From Nocardia sp. MH4 (lineage in GTDB: Bacteria; Actinomycetota; Actinomycetes; Mycobacteriales; Mycobacteriaceae), in assembly GCF_019266065.1 (NCBI RefSeq), contig NZ_LPNR01000092.1, forward strand, positions 1-64,000: 64,000 nucleotides of DNA. The letters run 5' to 3'. Below are positions 53,307 through 61,613 of this stretch, in pieces. The notes under the pieces are model-generated. The model saw only the letters and a list, made by a program, of their open reading frames with translations. It ran no database searches and was not told the DNA's origin. How positions within the stretch are numbered: the first letter of the stretch is position 1; the number at the start of each line of letters is the position of its first letter. The position numbers and the translations under genes were made by a program.

Positions 53307-54275
53307 TCAGCCGGGCCGCGGTCCCTCGTCATCGCGGCCGCGCCGGCTGCCGGTATAGGCGCTCTCGCGGATCCGGTTGACCATGTTCGGGACCAACGCC
53401 ACCTCGGCGGGATGGTTGAGGACCGGGTCGAAGAAGTCCGTGCGGTGCTCCCCCGGTTCGGCGCGGCGCAGGTCCAGCTCACCGATCGTCTCGGCGGGGC
53501 CGCCCAGCCCGTCGGCGGTGAGGGTGTAGCGCATCACCTGGCTGTCGAGGTAGTCGCCCACCGCCTGCAACGACGCGGTGTTCGGCAGCGCCTCGGGGTC
53601 GAGCGGCTCGGCGAACAACCACGCCGGTGAGGCGTCGGCGAACCGGTACGGCAACAGCGAGCCGAAACAGGCCGTCGACCAGCCGCGCGCCGGTGTGAAG
53701 ACGAATCGGCCGAGGGTGCCGCGGCCCGTGGTCGCCAGCGCGAAATCCCACGGGTGATCGTCGCGATCGAGCACCCGAAACGCCAACCCGAGCACGTCGG
53801 GCACCCCGACCGGACTACCCAGTCCCTTCGACAGTCGGGCGATGACCGCCCGATCACCGGCCCCGAACCACTGTTCGTATTGCTGCGTCGGCCGGAATCG
53901 CCCGGCCAGGCGGATTCCCCGCGGGTGGAACACCCGCGCGTGCCGCACCCGCGCCGCGGTCTGGAACGCGGCGGACACGACGGCGTTCGGCAGGTCGGTG
54001 AGCCCGCGGAGATCGATCAGCGGTGCCTTCTTGCGCTCGTCGCCGTCCGCCTTCGTCGGCGTGCTCGCGCGAGGCCGCGGCGAAGCAGTGGGGGCGGGGA
54101 ACGCACGGTTGCGGTAGTCGGATCCGATGTCGCTCTCGGTGTCGTCGCCGGAGAGCGGTTCCGGTTCACGCCAGTCCTCGACCCGGCCCGTGCCTCGGAG
54201 AGCCTTGTCCAGTTCGTCGGCCAACTCCGCGTCGTGGGCGGGTCCATGCTTGGTGTTGCCTCGTTCGATATCCAA
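53307..54275 (-). CDS. Fusion: KHGP-motif stress peptide + catalase-like domain
   Basis: 322 residues. Residues 1-60 (TKHGPAHDAELADELDKAL, EDWREPEPLSGDD) match the N-terminal module of small actinobacterial proteins often carrying DUF2795. Residues 90-310 are catalase-related (RHARVFHPRGIRLAGRF, VPDVLGLAFRVLDRDDHPWD), as in proteins annotated phosphodiesterase/catalase-like. No proximal heme Tyr motif (RxxxY) was recognised, so catalase activity is uncertain. The start is TTG 54275, decided by GAGGAGG 6 nt upstream. A SigB/SigF-like promoter lies 60 nt upstream. Confidence 0.75.
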   Translation of the reverse strand: MDIERGNTKHGPAHDAELADELDKALRGTGRVEDWREPEPLSGDDTESDIGSDYRNRAFPAPTASPRPRASTPTKADGDERKKAPLIDLRGLTDLPNAVVSAAFQTAARVRHARVFHPRGIRLAGRFRPTQQYEQWFGAGDRAVIARLSKGLGSPVGVPDVLGLAFRVLDRDDHPWDFALATTGRGTLGRFVFTPARGWSTACFGSLLPYRFADASPAWLFAEPLDPEALPNTASLQAVGDYLDSQVMRYTLTADGLGGPAETIGELDLRRAEPGEHRTDFFDPVLNHPAEVALVPNMVNRIRESAYTGSRRGRDDEGPRPG

Positions 54276-54334
54276 TTCGACCTCCTCTATCGGCCGTCGG
54301 CGACGCCGCCGAATCCAGCGGCGTCACCTCGCGC

Positions 54335-54358
54335 ATACCCGACGTCGCGCTTCCGAAC
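54335..54358 (-). promoter_or_regulatory. SigB/SigF-like promoter of the catalase-like fusion gene
   Basis: On the minus strand, GTTC (54358-54355), 14 nt, GGGTAT (54340-54335). The -10 is perfect and the -35 differs by one base. Confidence 0.5.
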
Positions 54359-54427
54359 CGATCGCGGGGAACTCGACACCCGTGGTGAGCTTCGCCCGGC
54401 GTGGCGGCGACGTCGGGACACACTGGA

Positions 54428-55297
54428 TCACCGGATGCTGTCGAGGACTCCGTGGAGGGTACGAGCGAAAGCCTCCGGCTGCCCCGGATAGCCGGACTCC
54501 GCACCGGTGAAGCCGCCGTGGTGGCTCGGGAAGACGACCGGTCGGCTGCCGAGTCGATCGGCGATCGCCGTCGAGGTGCGCTCGGTGACCGTGCCCGTCG
54601 ACTCCTCGCCGTAGCCGAGCACGATCCGGGTCGGCGCCGCGGTGAGCGCGGGGAGGTCGGCGCGGAAGTCGAGGACCGGGCGGGATCGCTCCGAGAGCAG
54701 CGGGTGGTCGCGGGCGCCGTCGTCTTCGGCCGGCAGGCCGAACAACGCGGGATCCGCGGCGGGCGCGGCGAAGTAGTCGTCGGTGAATTCGCCCTGCCAG
54801 GAGGTCATCGCGATGAAAGCCGCCATGCCCGTGCCGAAGCCTTTCGCGGCGTAGGCCTCGCGGTACCCCGCCGCGGCCCGCTCGGCCGCGGCGGCATCGG
54901 GCAGCGCGGACAGCAACGGCGGTTCGTGTGCGACCAGGGTGGTCACGTCGTCGGGGTGCGCGCTCACCAGCGCGAACGCGACGATGGCCCCGCCGCTGCT
55001 GGCGAAGATCTCGACCGGGCCCGCGCCGAGCGCCTCGATGACGGCGTGGACGTCCTCGGCGTGCACGGCGGGGACGTTGTCGACCAGGCCGTCGGTGCGG
55101 ACACTGCGACCGAGCCCGCGCGGGTCGTAGGTGACGACCGTGCGATCGGGGAAATGCGACGCGAGCGCGGTGAAGCCACTCGCGTCCATCGGGAGGCCGA
55201 TCATGAGCAGCGGCGGCCGTCCGTCGGTGGTCGGGAGCGGCCCGTGGACGTCGTAGATGAGCGTTGCGCCGGGAGTAGCGAGCGTGTGTGTCGTCAT
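54428..55297 (-). CDS. Alpha/beta hydrolase
   Basis: 289 residues. Oxyanion region LLMIGLPMDASGF, VVTYDPRGLGRS, nucleophile elbow FASSGGAIVAFAL (SxSxG variant A-S-S-G-G), and a C-terminal His in PSHHGGFTG. Typical of the small-molecule esterase/hydrolase group of actinobacteria. Substrate unknown. ATG 55297. Confidence 0.85.
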   Translation of the reverse strand: MTTHTLATPGATLIYDVHGPLPTTDGRPPLLMIGLPMDASGFTALASHFPDRTVVTYDPRGLGRSVRTDGLVDNVPAVHAEDVHAVIEALGAGPVEIFASSGGAIVAFALVSAHPDDVTTLVAHEPPLLSALPDAAAAERAAAGYREAYAAKGFGTGMAAFIAMTSWQGEFTDDYFAAPAADPALFGLPAEDDGARDHPLLSERSRPVLDFRADLPALTAAPTRIVLGYGEESTGTVTERTSTAIADRLGSRPVVFPSHHGGFTGAESGYPGQPEAFARTLHGVLDSIR

Positions 55298-55351
55298 GCC
55301 GATAGTGACGTGTCCGGCGGCGAGAACTCATCGGTGACCCGGTGCGGCGGG

Positions 55352-56803
55352 CTACCTCGGCGGCCGGAAGCCGCCGATCTTCTGCTCGAGCAGTTCGGCC
55401 AGCCGCAACGGGGTGCGGTCTTCGAACATCGGTCCGATGAGTTGCACGCCCACCGGCAGTCCTGCGGTGGACAGACCCGTCGGGATGGCGGTCGCGGGCA
55501 GGCCGGGCATCGTGGCCAGACCGGCCCAGACGAGCTGGTCGAAGTACGGGTACGCGCCGCCGTCGATGTCGATCCGGCGTTCCAGCAGATCAGGGTTGTG
55601 ATCGTGCGGGAACGCGGGAGTCGGTGTGATCGGGCACACCACCGCGTCGAACTCGGCGAACAGCTGACGCCAGCCGTGGCGATGCAGTTCGCGACGGTTG
55701 GTCACCGCGAGCCAGTCGCGGTGGGTGAACACCATGGCGCGCAGCCGCGCGGCGTCGAGACTCCGGTCGTCGGCGTGGAGTTCGGCGGCGCGGGTTTGCA
55801 GCTGCTCGTAGGCGTCGACGGGAAATCGTGCCACCGAGCCCGAGAACAGCAACTGTGTGTAGAGCGTCCCGGCTTCGGTCAGGTCGGGCAGCAGCGGACT
55901 GTGCCGTTCGACGCGGGCGCCGCCGTCGATCAGCGCGTCGGCCACCCGGTTCACCCCCGCCCGCACGGCGGCGCCGGTGGGTATGAGCGGATGGTCCTCG
56001 ACGACCAGGACCCGGAAGTCGGCCAGCCGCTCGTGACGCGCGGGCGGCAGCGTCACGTCGTAGGCCCGGCCGTGTGTGAGCGGGTCCGGTCCGGCCATGA
56101 CGTCGAGCAGCAGGCCCAGGTCGCGGGCGGTGCGCGCCATCGGACCGACGACCGCGAGGTCCAGATCGATCGGCAGGGCGGGCGCGTCCGGGGCGACCAT
56201 GCCGCGCGTCGGCGCCAGCCCGACTGTCGGCTTGTGCGCGTAGACACCGCAGAAATGCGCGGGAGTACGCAGCGAACCGGCCAGGTCGGAACCGAGGGAC
56301 AGCGCGCCGAACCCACATGCCAGGGCCGCCGCCGAGCCGCCGGAGGATCCACCCGAGGTGCGCTCGTGATCCCACGGGTTGGTGGTGGTGCCGTAGATCT
56401 CGTTGAAGCTCTGGATATCTTGCAGGCCCAGCGGCACATTGGTCTTGCCGAGCACGACCGCGCCCGCGGCCTCGAGCCGCGCTACCTGGACCGCGTTCTC
56501 GGTCGGGACATAGTTCGCGTGCTGCGGCATACCCCAGGTCGTGGGTAGCCCGGCGACGTCGTAGGACTCCTTGACCGTCATCGGGATGCCGAGCAGCGGC
56601 CGATCCTCGCCGCGGGCACGCGCCTGATCGGCACGATGTGCGGCGGCCCGCGCGCGGTCGAAGTCCGGTACACAGATCGCGTTGATCGCCCGGTCCTCAC
56701 GCTCGATACGGGCGATCGCCGCCTCGGTGAGTTCTGCCGAGCTCACCGAACCGGCACGCAGGGCAGTTGAGAACTCTTCGGCCGACTGAAAATTCCACTC
56801 CAC
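55352..56803 (-). CDS. Amidase-signature-family amidase
   Basis: 483 residues from GTG 56803, which gives the family-typical start [10 protein letters not shown]; an upstream GTG 56854 would add an unlikely 17 residues. The catalytic triad is Lys in [12 protein letters not shown], cis-Ser in [12 protein letters not shown], and nucleophile Ser in [13 protein letters not shown]. It hydrolyses amides; the substrate is not predictable. A hairpin lies 38 nt upstream of the start. Confidence 0.9.
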   Translation of the reverse strand: MEWNFQSAEEFSTALRAGSVSSAELTEAAIARIEREDRAINAICVPDFDRARAAAHRADQARARGEDRPLLGIPMTVKESYDVAGLPTTWGMPQHANYVPTENAVQVARLEAAGAVVLGKTNVPLGLQDIQSFNEIYGTTTNPWDHERTSGGSSGGSAAALACGFGALSLGSDLAGSLRTPAHFCGVYAHKPTVGLAPTRGMVAPDAPALPIDLDLAVVGPMARTARDLGLLLDVMAGPDPLTHGRAYDVTLPPARHERLADFRVLVVEDHPLIPTGAAVRAGVNRVADALIDGGARVERHSPLLPDLTEAGTLYTQLLFSGSVARFPVDAYEQLQTRAAELHADDRSLDAARLRAMVFTHRDWLAVTNRRELHRHGWRQLFAEFDAVVCPITPTPAFPHDHNPDLLERRIDIDGGAYPYFDQLVWAGLATMPGLPATAIPTGLSTAGLPVGVQLIGPMFEDRTPLRLAELLEQKIGGFRPPR

Positions 56804-56840
56804 GTATTCGACGTTATTGCGCCCCGTCAGAAGCCATAAA

Positions 56841-56862
56841 ACCCCGTTTCGCACAACGGGGT
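56841..56862. promoter_or_regulatory. Hairpin in the amidase / LDLa divergent region
   Basis: ACCCCGTT and AACGGGGT are perfect 8-bp arms with a 6-nt loop, followed on the minus strand by TTTT. Read leftward it looks like a small intrinsic terminator lying before the amidase start. It may be a leader control element or the end of an antisense transcript. Confidence 0.4.
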
Positions 56863-57066
56863 GCTTGTCTCAGCGCGAGCGGTCGCCACCACCTTCGCGC
56901 CGGCCGAGCGGGATCGGGACCGACGACCTGCGATCCGGGTTGTGCCATCCGCTTCCCCGGATTCGGTGGTCCGGCGTGCGATCCTCGACAGGGAATCGAC
57001 GCTCGACTGTTCGCTGGAGACCGAAGTTCTTACACGGAGAACGAATCTCAGCAGGAGGTCGCTCGA

Positions 57067-57351
57067 ATGCGTGTCTTTACCGTCCTCGCGACAGCTCTCG
57101 GAGCGACCATGACAACGCTGGCGCTGCTGTCCGCGCCGGCCGTGGCCGAAGTCGCCGCCACCGTCGACGCCGAGACGCTGATGTCGTTCGCATTCGGTCC
57201 GGGCGGAGCCCGCAGCGAATGTCACAGCGGTAAGCACCTGTGTGAGCCGAACGAATTCACCTGCGACAACGACAGATGCGTTCAGAAACAATGGCTGTGC
57301 GACGGTGACGACGACTGTGGCGACGGCTCCGACGAGCGGAACTGTCAGTAG
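57067..57351 (+). CDS. Secreted LDL-receptor class A (LDLa) domain protein
   Basis: 94 residues. A Sec signal peptide (cleavage after AVA, residue 27), a 30-residue spacer, then one complete LDLa domain (59-93). The six cysteines are 59, 66, 71, 78, 84 and 93. The calcium-site residues fall at the exact spacing of the LDL-receptor repeats: Trp76, Asp79, (81), Asp83, Asp89, Glu90 ([15 protein letters not shown]). One extra Cys is at 52. ATG 57067 follows GGAGG by 8 nt. LDLa modules are overwhelmingly metazoan; a one-domain secreted form in an actinobacterium is unusual. The LDLa part is lower in GC than its neighbours. Ligand unknown. Confidence 0.88.
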   Translation: MRVFTVLATALGATMTTLALLSAPAVAEVAATVDAETLMSFAFGPGGARSECHSGKHLCEPNEFTCDNDRCVQKQWLCDGDDDCGDGSDERNCQ

Positions 57352-57358
57352 CGGGCGC

Positions 57359-58804
57359 TCAGTCCGCGGCCACCTCGCTGCGGTCACCGCTCCACAGCGT
57401 GTGGAACTTGCCGTCGGCGTCGATGCGCTCGTAGGTGTGGGCGCCGAAGAAGTCGCGCTGGCCCTGGGTCAGGGCGGCCGGAAGGCGCTCGGCCCGCAGG
57501 GCGTCGTAGTAGGACAGCGAGGACGCGAACGCCGGGACCGGGATTCCGAGCAGGGTGGCGGTGGACACCACGCGCCGCCAGCTGTCGATCGCGGTCTCGA
57601 TGGCCTCGCGGAAGTAGGGCGCCAGGATCAGGCTCGGCAGGGCGGGGTCCTGCTCGTAGGCGTCCTTGATCCGGTTCAGGAACCGGGCCCGGATGATGCA
57701 GCCGCCGCGCCAGATGGTCGCCAGATCACCGGGGTGCAGATCCCAGCCGTATTCGGCGCTGCCCGCGGCGATCTGGTCGAAGCCCTGCGCGTACGCGACG
57801 ACCTTCGAGGCGTACAGCGCCTGCCGGATGTCTTCGGTGAACTGCTCGACATCGGTGGGCTTGTCGGCCAGGGTGCCCGACGCCAGGCCCACCGCGGCTT
57901 TGCGCTGGGCCCGGGAACCGGACAGCGCTCTGGCGAAGACCGCCTCGGCGATGCCGGTCACCGGCACGCCGAGATCGAGCGCTGACTTGACCGTCCAGCG
58001 GCCGGTGCCCTTCTGCTCGGCGGCGTCGACGATGACGTCGACGAGCGGCTTGCCGGTCTTGGCGTCGACCTGGGCGAGCACCTCGGCGGTGATCTCGACC
58101 AGGTAGCTCTCCAGGTCGCCGGAGTTCCACTGCGTGAACACCTGCGCGATCTGCCCGGCGTCGAAGCCGAGCGCGTCCCGGAACAGGTGGTAGGCCTCGC
58201 CGATCAGCTGCATGTCGGCGTATTCGATGCCGTTGTGCACCATCTTGACGAAGTGCCCGGAACCGTCGGGGCCGATGTGGGTGCAGCACGGGGTGCCGTC
58301 GACCTGGGCCGCGATCGACTCCAGCAGCGGGCCGAGCGACTCGTAGGACTCCTTCGGTCCGCCCGGCATGATCGCGGGACCGTTGAGCGCGCCTTCCTCG
58401 CCGCCCGAGATGCCCGCACCGACGAAGTTCAGGCCCCGCTCGCGCAGGGCGGCCTCGCGGCGGATGGTGTCGGTGTAGAGGGCGTTGCCGCCGTCGATGA
58501 TGATGTCGCCCGGCTCCATCACGGCGGCCAGTTCCTCGATGACGGTGTCGGTCGCCTCGCCTGCCTTGACCATGATCAGCACCCGCCGCGGCTTCTCCAG
58601 CGCCGCGACGAACTCCTCGACGGTCTCGGTGCGGACGAAGTCGCCGTCGTCGCCGTGCTCGGCGAGCAGCGCGTCGGTCTTGGCCACGGAACGGTTGTGC
58701 AGCGCGACGGTGTAGCCGTGCTTGGCGAAGTTGCGGGCGATGTTGCTGCCCATCACGGCCAGGCCGGTGACACCGATGTGTGCACGCGCGGTAGAGGTCG
58801 ACAT
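57359..58804 (-). CDS. gnd: 6-phosphogluconate dehydrogenase, NADP-type
   Basis: 481 residues, the usual long-form length. N-terminal GVTGLAVMGSNIARNFA (Rossmann), the substrate loop GISGGEEGALNGPAIMPGG, the catalytic Lys/Glu region HFVKMVHNGIEYADMQ, and the C-terminal RDFFGAHTYER tail. It converts 6-phosphogluconate to ribulose-5-phosphate, CO2 and NADPH in the pentose phosphate pathway. ATG 58804. Convergent with the LDLa gene. Confidence 0.95.
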   Translation of the reverse strand: MSTSTARAHIGVTGLAVMGSNIARNFAKHGYTVALHNRSVAKTDALLAEHGDDGDFVRTETVEEFVAALEKPRRVLIMVKAGEATDTVIEELAAVMEPGDIIIDGGNALYTDTIRREAALRERGLNFVGAGISGGEEGALNGPAIMPGGPKESYESLGPLLESIAAQVDGTPCCTHIGPDGSGHFVKMVHNGIEYADMQLIGEAYHLFRDALGFDAGQIAQVFTQWNSGDLESYLVEITAEVLAQVDAKTGKPLVDVIVDAAEQKGTGRWTVKSALDLGVPVTGIAEAVFARALSGSRAQRKAAVGLASGTLADKPTDVEQFTEDIRQALYASKVVAYAQGFDQIAAGSAEYGWDLHPGDLATIWRGGCIIRARFLNRIKDAYEQDPALPSLILAPYFREAIETAIDSWRRVVSTATLLGIPVPAFASSLSYYDALRAERLPAALTQGQRDFFGAHTYERIDADGKFHTLWSGDRSEVAAD

Positions 58805-58967
58805 TGCTCAGCTCTCTTCGTTCGGCGGGTCCGACGGGTGCGGAAGACGGCTTCCTTGGCAGCCAAGTTACTGGGTGCCGATCCGCGGCCGAACACTTAC
58901 CACCGTGAGCGGGGCTGCGCGCGCACCCGGGCGGCGTCCGCGTGTCGGTGGTCGCTGCTAGTGTCGG

Positions 58968-59056
58968 TCGAGTTCCGACACGGGGTGTCTCGCGACCGCG
59001 AGGCTGAGAACAGACCCGCTGAACCTGTTCAGGTAATGCTGACGAAGGGATGTCAC
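58968..59056 (+). promoter_or_regulatory. TPP riboswitch (THI element)
   Basis: The conserved THI-box parts are in order: GGGGTG (58982-58987), GGCTGAGA (59002-59009), ACCC...TGAACCTG (59014-59026), GGTAATGC (59032-59039) and GAAGGGA (59044-59050). The last lies 7 nt before GTG 59058 and doubles as the Shine-Dalgarno, so thiamine pyrophosphate binding should hide the ribosome site. This is a translational-type switch. Confidence 0.92.
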
Positions 59057-59057
59057 G

Positions 59058-59765
59058 GTGTTGCGCGCCCACACCACAAATACCGGCTTGTTCACCGATC
59101 ACCTCTGGGACCGGACCAAGGTCCTGCGCGGTGCGATCGACGAGCTGGCGTTCCTGCGCCACCTCGGCGAGGGCACGTTGCCGCTCGAGGTGTTCCGCAC
59201 CTACATCGAGCAGGATTCGCTGTATCTCACCGGGTACTCGAAAGCGCTGGCGATCCTGGCCGCCAAGTCGCCGGACCCGCAGACCGCGGCGTTCTGGGCG
59301 ACCTCGTCCGCCAACGCCGCCGCGGTCGAGTCGGCCATGCACGATCAGCTGCTCACCGGTGGAGCGCTGCCCCCGCGGCAGGGCGACGCGGAGCATTCGC
59401 AGACCTGCCTCGCCTACGTGTCCTTCCTGATCGCCGCGGCCGCGACCGAGTCCTACGCCGTCGCCGCGGCGGCCGCGCTGCCCTGCTTCTGGATCTACGC
59501 CGACGTGGGCCGCGGCTTGGCCGAGAGCGCCGCGAAGGTGATCGCGACCGATCCCGCCCATCCGTACGCCCAGTGGGTCAGCACCTACGGCGCGGCGGAG
59601 TTCCAGCAGTCCGCGGCCACGGCCCGCTCGCTGGTCGACGCCGCCGCCGACTCGGCGAGCGAGCAGGAGTGCGCGGCGATGGAGAAGGCGTTCGTCCTCG
59701 CCGTGCGCTACGAGTTGATGTTCTGGGACACCGCCCTGCATCCGCAGCCCTGGCCTGCCGCATGA
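59058..59765 (+). CDS. tenA: TenA-family aminopyrimidine aminohydrolase / thiaminase II
   Basis: 235 residues, all-helical TenA fold. The catalytic Cys is in AAALPCFWIYADVG and the Glu in YELMFWD near the C-terminus. It salvages thiamin breakdown products by releasing hydroxymethylpyrimidine. GTG start directly controlled by the TPP riboswitch. Overlaps the next gene by ATGA. Confidence 0.92.
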   Translation: MLRAHTTNTGLFTDHLWDRTKVLRGAIDELAFLRHLGEGTLPLEVFRTYIEQDSLYLTGYSKALAILAAKSPDPQTAAFWATSSANAAAVESAMHDQLLTGGALPPRQGDAEHSQTCLAYVSFLIAAAATESYAVAAAAALPCFWIYADVGRGLAESAAKVIATDPAHPYAQWVSTYGAAEFQQSAATARSLVDAAADSASEQECAAMEKAFVLAVRYELMFWDTALHPQPWPAA

Positions 59766-60784
59766 GCGGGCGTCTTCGCCGCGCGTTCGCGGTCATGGCC
59801 ACCGCCGTCGCGGCGCTGTCGCTGCTGACCGCCTGCGGTTCGGGCGGCGGCTCCGATCAGACGATTCGGTTCGCGCTGGACTGGACGCCCAACACCAACC
59901 ACGCCGGGCTCTACGTCGCGTTGCAGCGCGGCTATTTCGCCGACGCCGGTCTGGATGTGCAGGTCCTGCCGTACAACAACACCTCGGTCGATACGATGAT
60001 CGACGCCGGCAACGCGGAATTCGGGATCAGTACCCACAATTCGTCGACCTTCGCCCGCGCGTCGGGCGCGCAGGTCAAGTCGGTGCTCGCGCCGCTGCAG
60101 CACTGGGCGACGGGCATCGGGGTGCGCGCCGATCGCGCCGACCTCGCGAGCCCGAAGGATCTCGACGGCAAGACCTACGCCGGCTTCGGCGACCCGGGTG
60201 AGCGGGAGGCGCTGCAGCAGGTCATCCGCAACGACGGTGGCCGCGGCGATTTCACCTCGGTGGTGCTGGGTTCGTCGGCCTACGAAGCGGTCTACTCCGG
60301 CAAGGCGGACTTCACTGTCTCGTACCTGGCGTGGGAAGGGATCGAGGCCGAACACCACGGCACCCCGATGCGATACTTCCGCTACACCGACTTCGGTTTC
60401 CCGGATTCCTACGCGATCGTGATCGACGCCAACGAGGGCTGGCTGGCCCAGAACCCGGACCGCGCCGCGAAATTCGTGCAGGCGCTGCAACGCGGCTACC
60501 AGTTCGCCGCGGACAACCCGGACGCGGCGGCGCAGGATCTCATCACCGCCAACCCGGGCGCGTTCACCGACGAGAAGCTGGTCTTCGAGAGCCAGCGCAT
60601 GCTGGCCGAACAGTTCATGAAGGATGCCCAGGGCACGGTGGGCACCCAGACGGTGGAGCAGTGGTCGGCCAATTCCGGCTTCCTGTACCGGAGCGGCCTG
60701 CTGACCGGCCCCGATGGCAAGCCGCTGACCACCGAACCCGACTGGTCGACCTATTTCACCGATGAGTACCTCGCCGACCGGTGA
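59762..60784 (+). CDS. thiY: ThiY-type (NMT1/THI5-like) substrate-binding lipoprotein
   Basis: 340 residues. Lipobox LLTAC (Cys about 25), then IRFALDWTPNTNHAGLYVAL, the NMT1/THI5-like signature, and a LGSSAYEAVYSGKADFTVSY block. It should bind formylaminopyrimidine or a related thiamin precursor outside the cell. ATG overlaps the tenA stop. With the next two genes it forms a ThiXYZ importer. Confidence 0.9.
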   Translation: MSGRLRRAFAVMATAVAALSLLTACGSGGGSDQTIRFALDWTPNTNHAGLYVALQRGYFADAGLDVQVLPYNNTSVDTMIDAGNAEFGISTHNSSTFARASGAQVKSVLAPLQHWATGIGVRADRADLASPKDLDGKTYAGFGDPGEREALQQVIRNDGGRGDFTSVVLGSSAYEAVYSGKADFTVSYLAWEGIEAEHHGTPMRYFRYTDFGFPDSYAIVIDANEGWLAQNPDRAAKFVQALQRGYQFAADNPDAAAQDLITANPGAFTDEKLVFESQRMLAEQFMKDAQGTVGTQTVEQWSANSGFLYRSGLLTGPDGKPLTTEPDWSTYFTDEYLADR

Positions 60785-61613
60785 GCTGCCCGTAGCCGCG
60801 TCGTCGCCGGCCCCCACCGGCGACGACGGCGGGACGGCGCGCTGGGCCGGGATCCGGTGGGCGATACCGTCGTTCGTCACGGTGGCGGCGCTCGTCGCCG
60901 GCTGGCAGGTCTACGTCACCAGCAGCGGTGTCCGACCGCAGGTGCTGCCGTCGCCGCTGCGGGTGGTCCAGCAGGGGTGGGCGCACCGGGACGAGATCCT
61001 GTCCCACGCCGCCGCGACGTTGCAGGTGACGTTGGCCGGGTTCGCGGTGTCGCTGACGCTGGCGTGGGTGCTGGCGGTGATCGTCGACTTCTCGCCGTGG
61101 CTGCGGCGGGCGCTGGTGCCGCTGTTCGTCGCGTCGCAGACCGTGCCGATCGTGGCGATCGCACCGTTGATGATCATCTGGTTCGGGTTCGGTCTCCTGC
61201 CGAAGATCCTGGTGGTCGCGCTGGTCACCTTCTTCCCGATGGCCATCGGCCTGATCGAGGGATTCGCCGCGGCCGACCGCGACGCGGGCGCGCTGCTGCG
61301 GAGCATGGGCGCCTCCCGGTGGCAGGAGTTCCGGTATGTGCGACTACCGTCCGCCCTGCCACGGTTCTTCACGGCGCTGCGGATCGGGATCACCTATGCC
61401 GTCGTCGGCGCGGTGTTCGCCGAGTACGTCGGCGCGAGTGCCGGTCTCGGCATCTATATGAGCCTGCAGAAGAATTCGTTCCGCACCGACCTGGTGCTGG
61501 CGGCGGTGCTGGTCACGGCGCTGCTGAGCATCGCGCTCTACCTGTCGACCTTCGCGATCGAACGCCTCGTCGCGCCGTGGTCGCGCGCGCAGAACAGGAG
61601 CCGACGTGACTGA
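60762..61613 (+). CDS. thiX: ABC transporter permease (ThiX-type)
   Basis: 283 residues with about six membrane helices and the EAA loop AADRDAGALLRSMGASRWQE. It belongs to the permeases of nitrate/sulfonate/pyrimidine-precursor ABC importers. Overlaps the binding-protein gene by 23 nt and the ATPase gene by 8 nt, so all are translated together. Confidence 0.9.
   Translation: MSTSPTGELPVAASSPAPTGDDGGTARWAGIRWAIPSFVTVAALVAGWQVYVTSSGVRPQVLPSPLRVVQQGWAHRDEILSHAAATLQVTLAGFAVSLTLAWVLAVIVDFSPWLRRALVPLFVASQTVPIVAIAPLMIIWFGFGLLPKILVVALVTFFPMAIGLIEGFAAADRDAGALLRSMGASRWQEFRYVRLPSALPRFFTALRIGITYAVVGAVFAEYVGASAGLGIYMSLQKNSFRTDLVLAAVLVTALLSIALYLSTFAIERLVAPWSRAQNRSRRD

Noticed and set aside
54401..56548. 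A 715-codon plus-strand frame
   Set aside because: Antisense to the hydrolase and amidase genes; no domain features.
57726..59741. A 671-codon minus-strand frame
   Set aside because: It runs antisense through tenA and the TPP riboswitch and out of frame through gnd; no family features.
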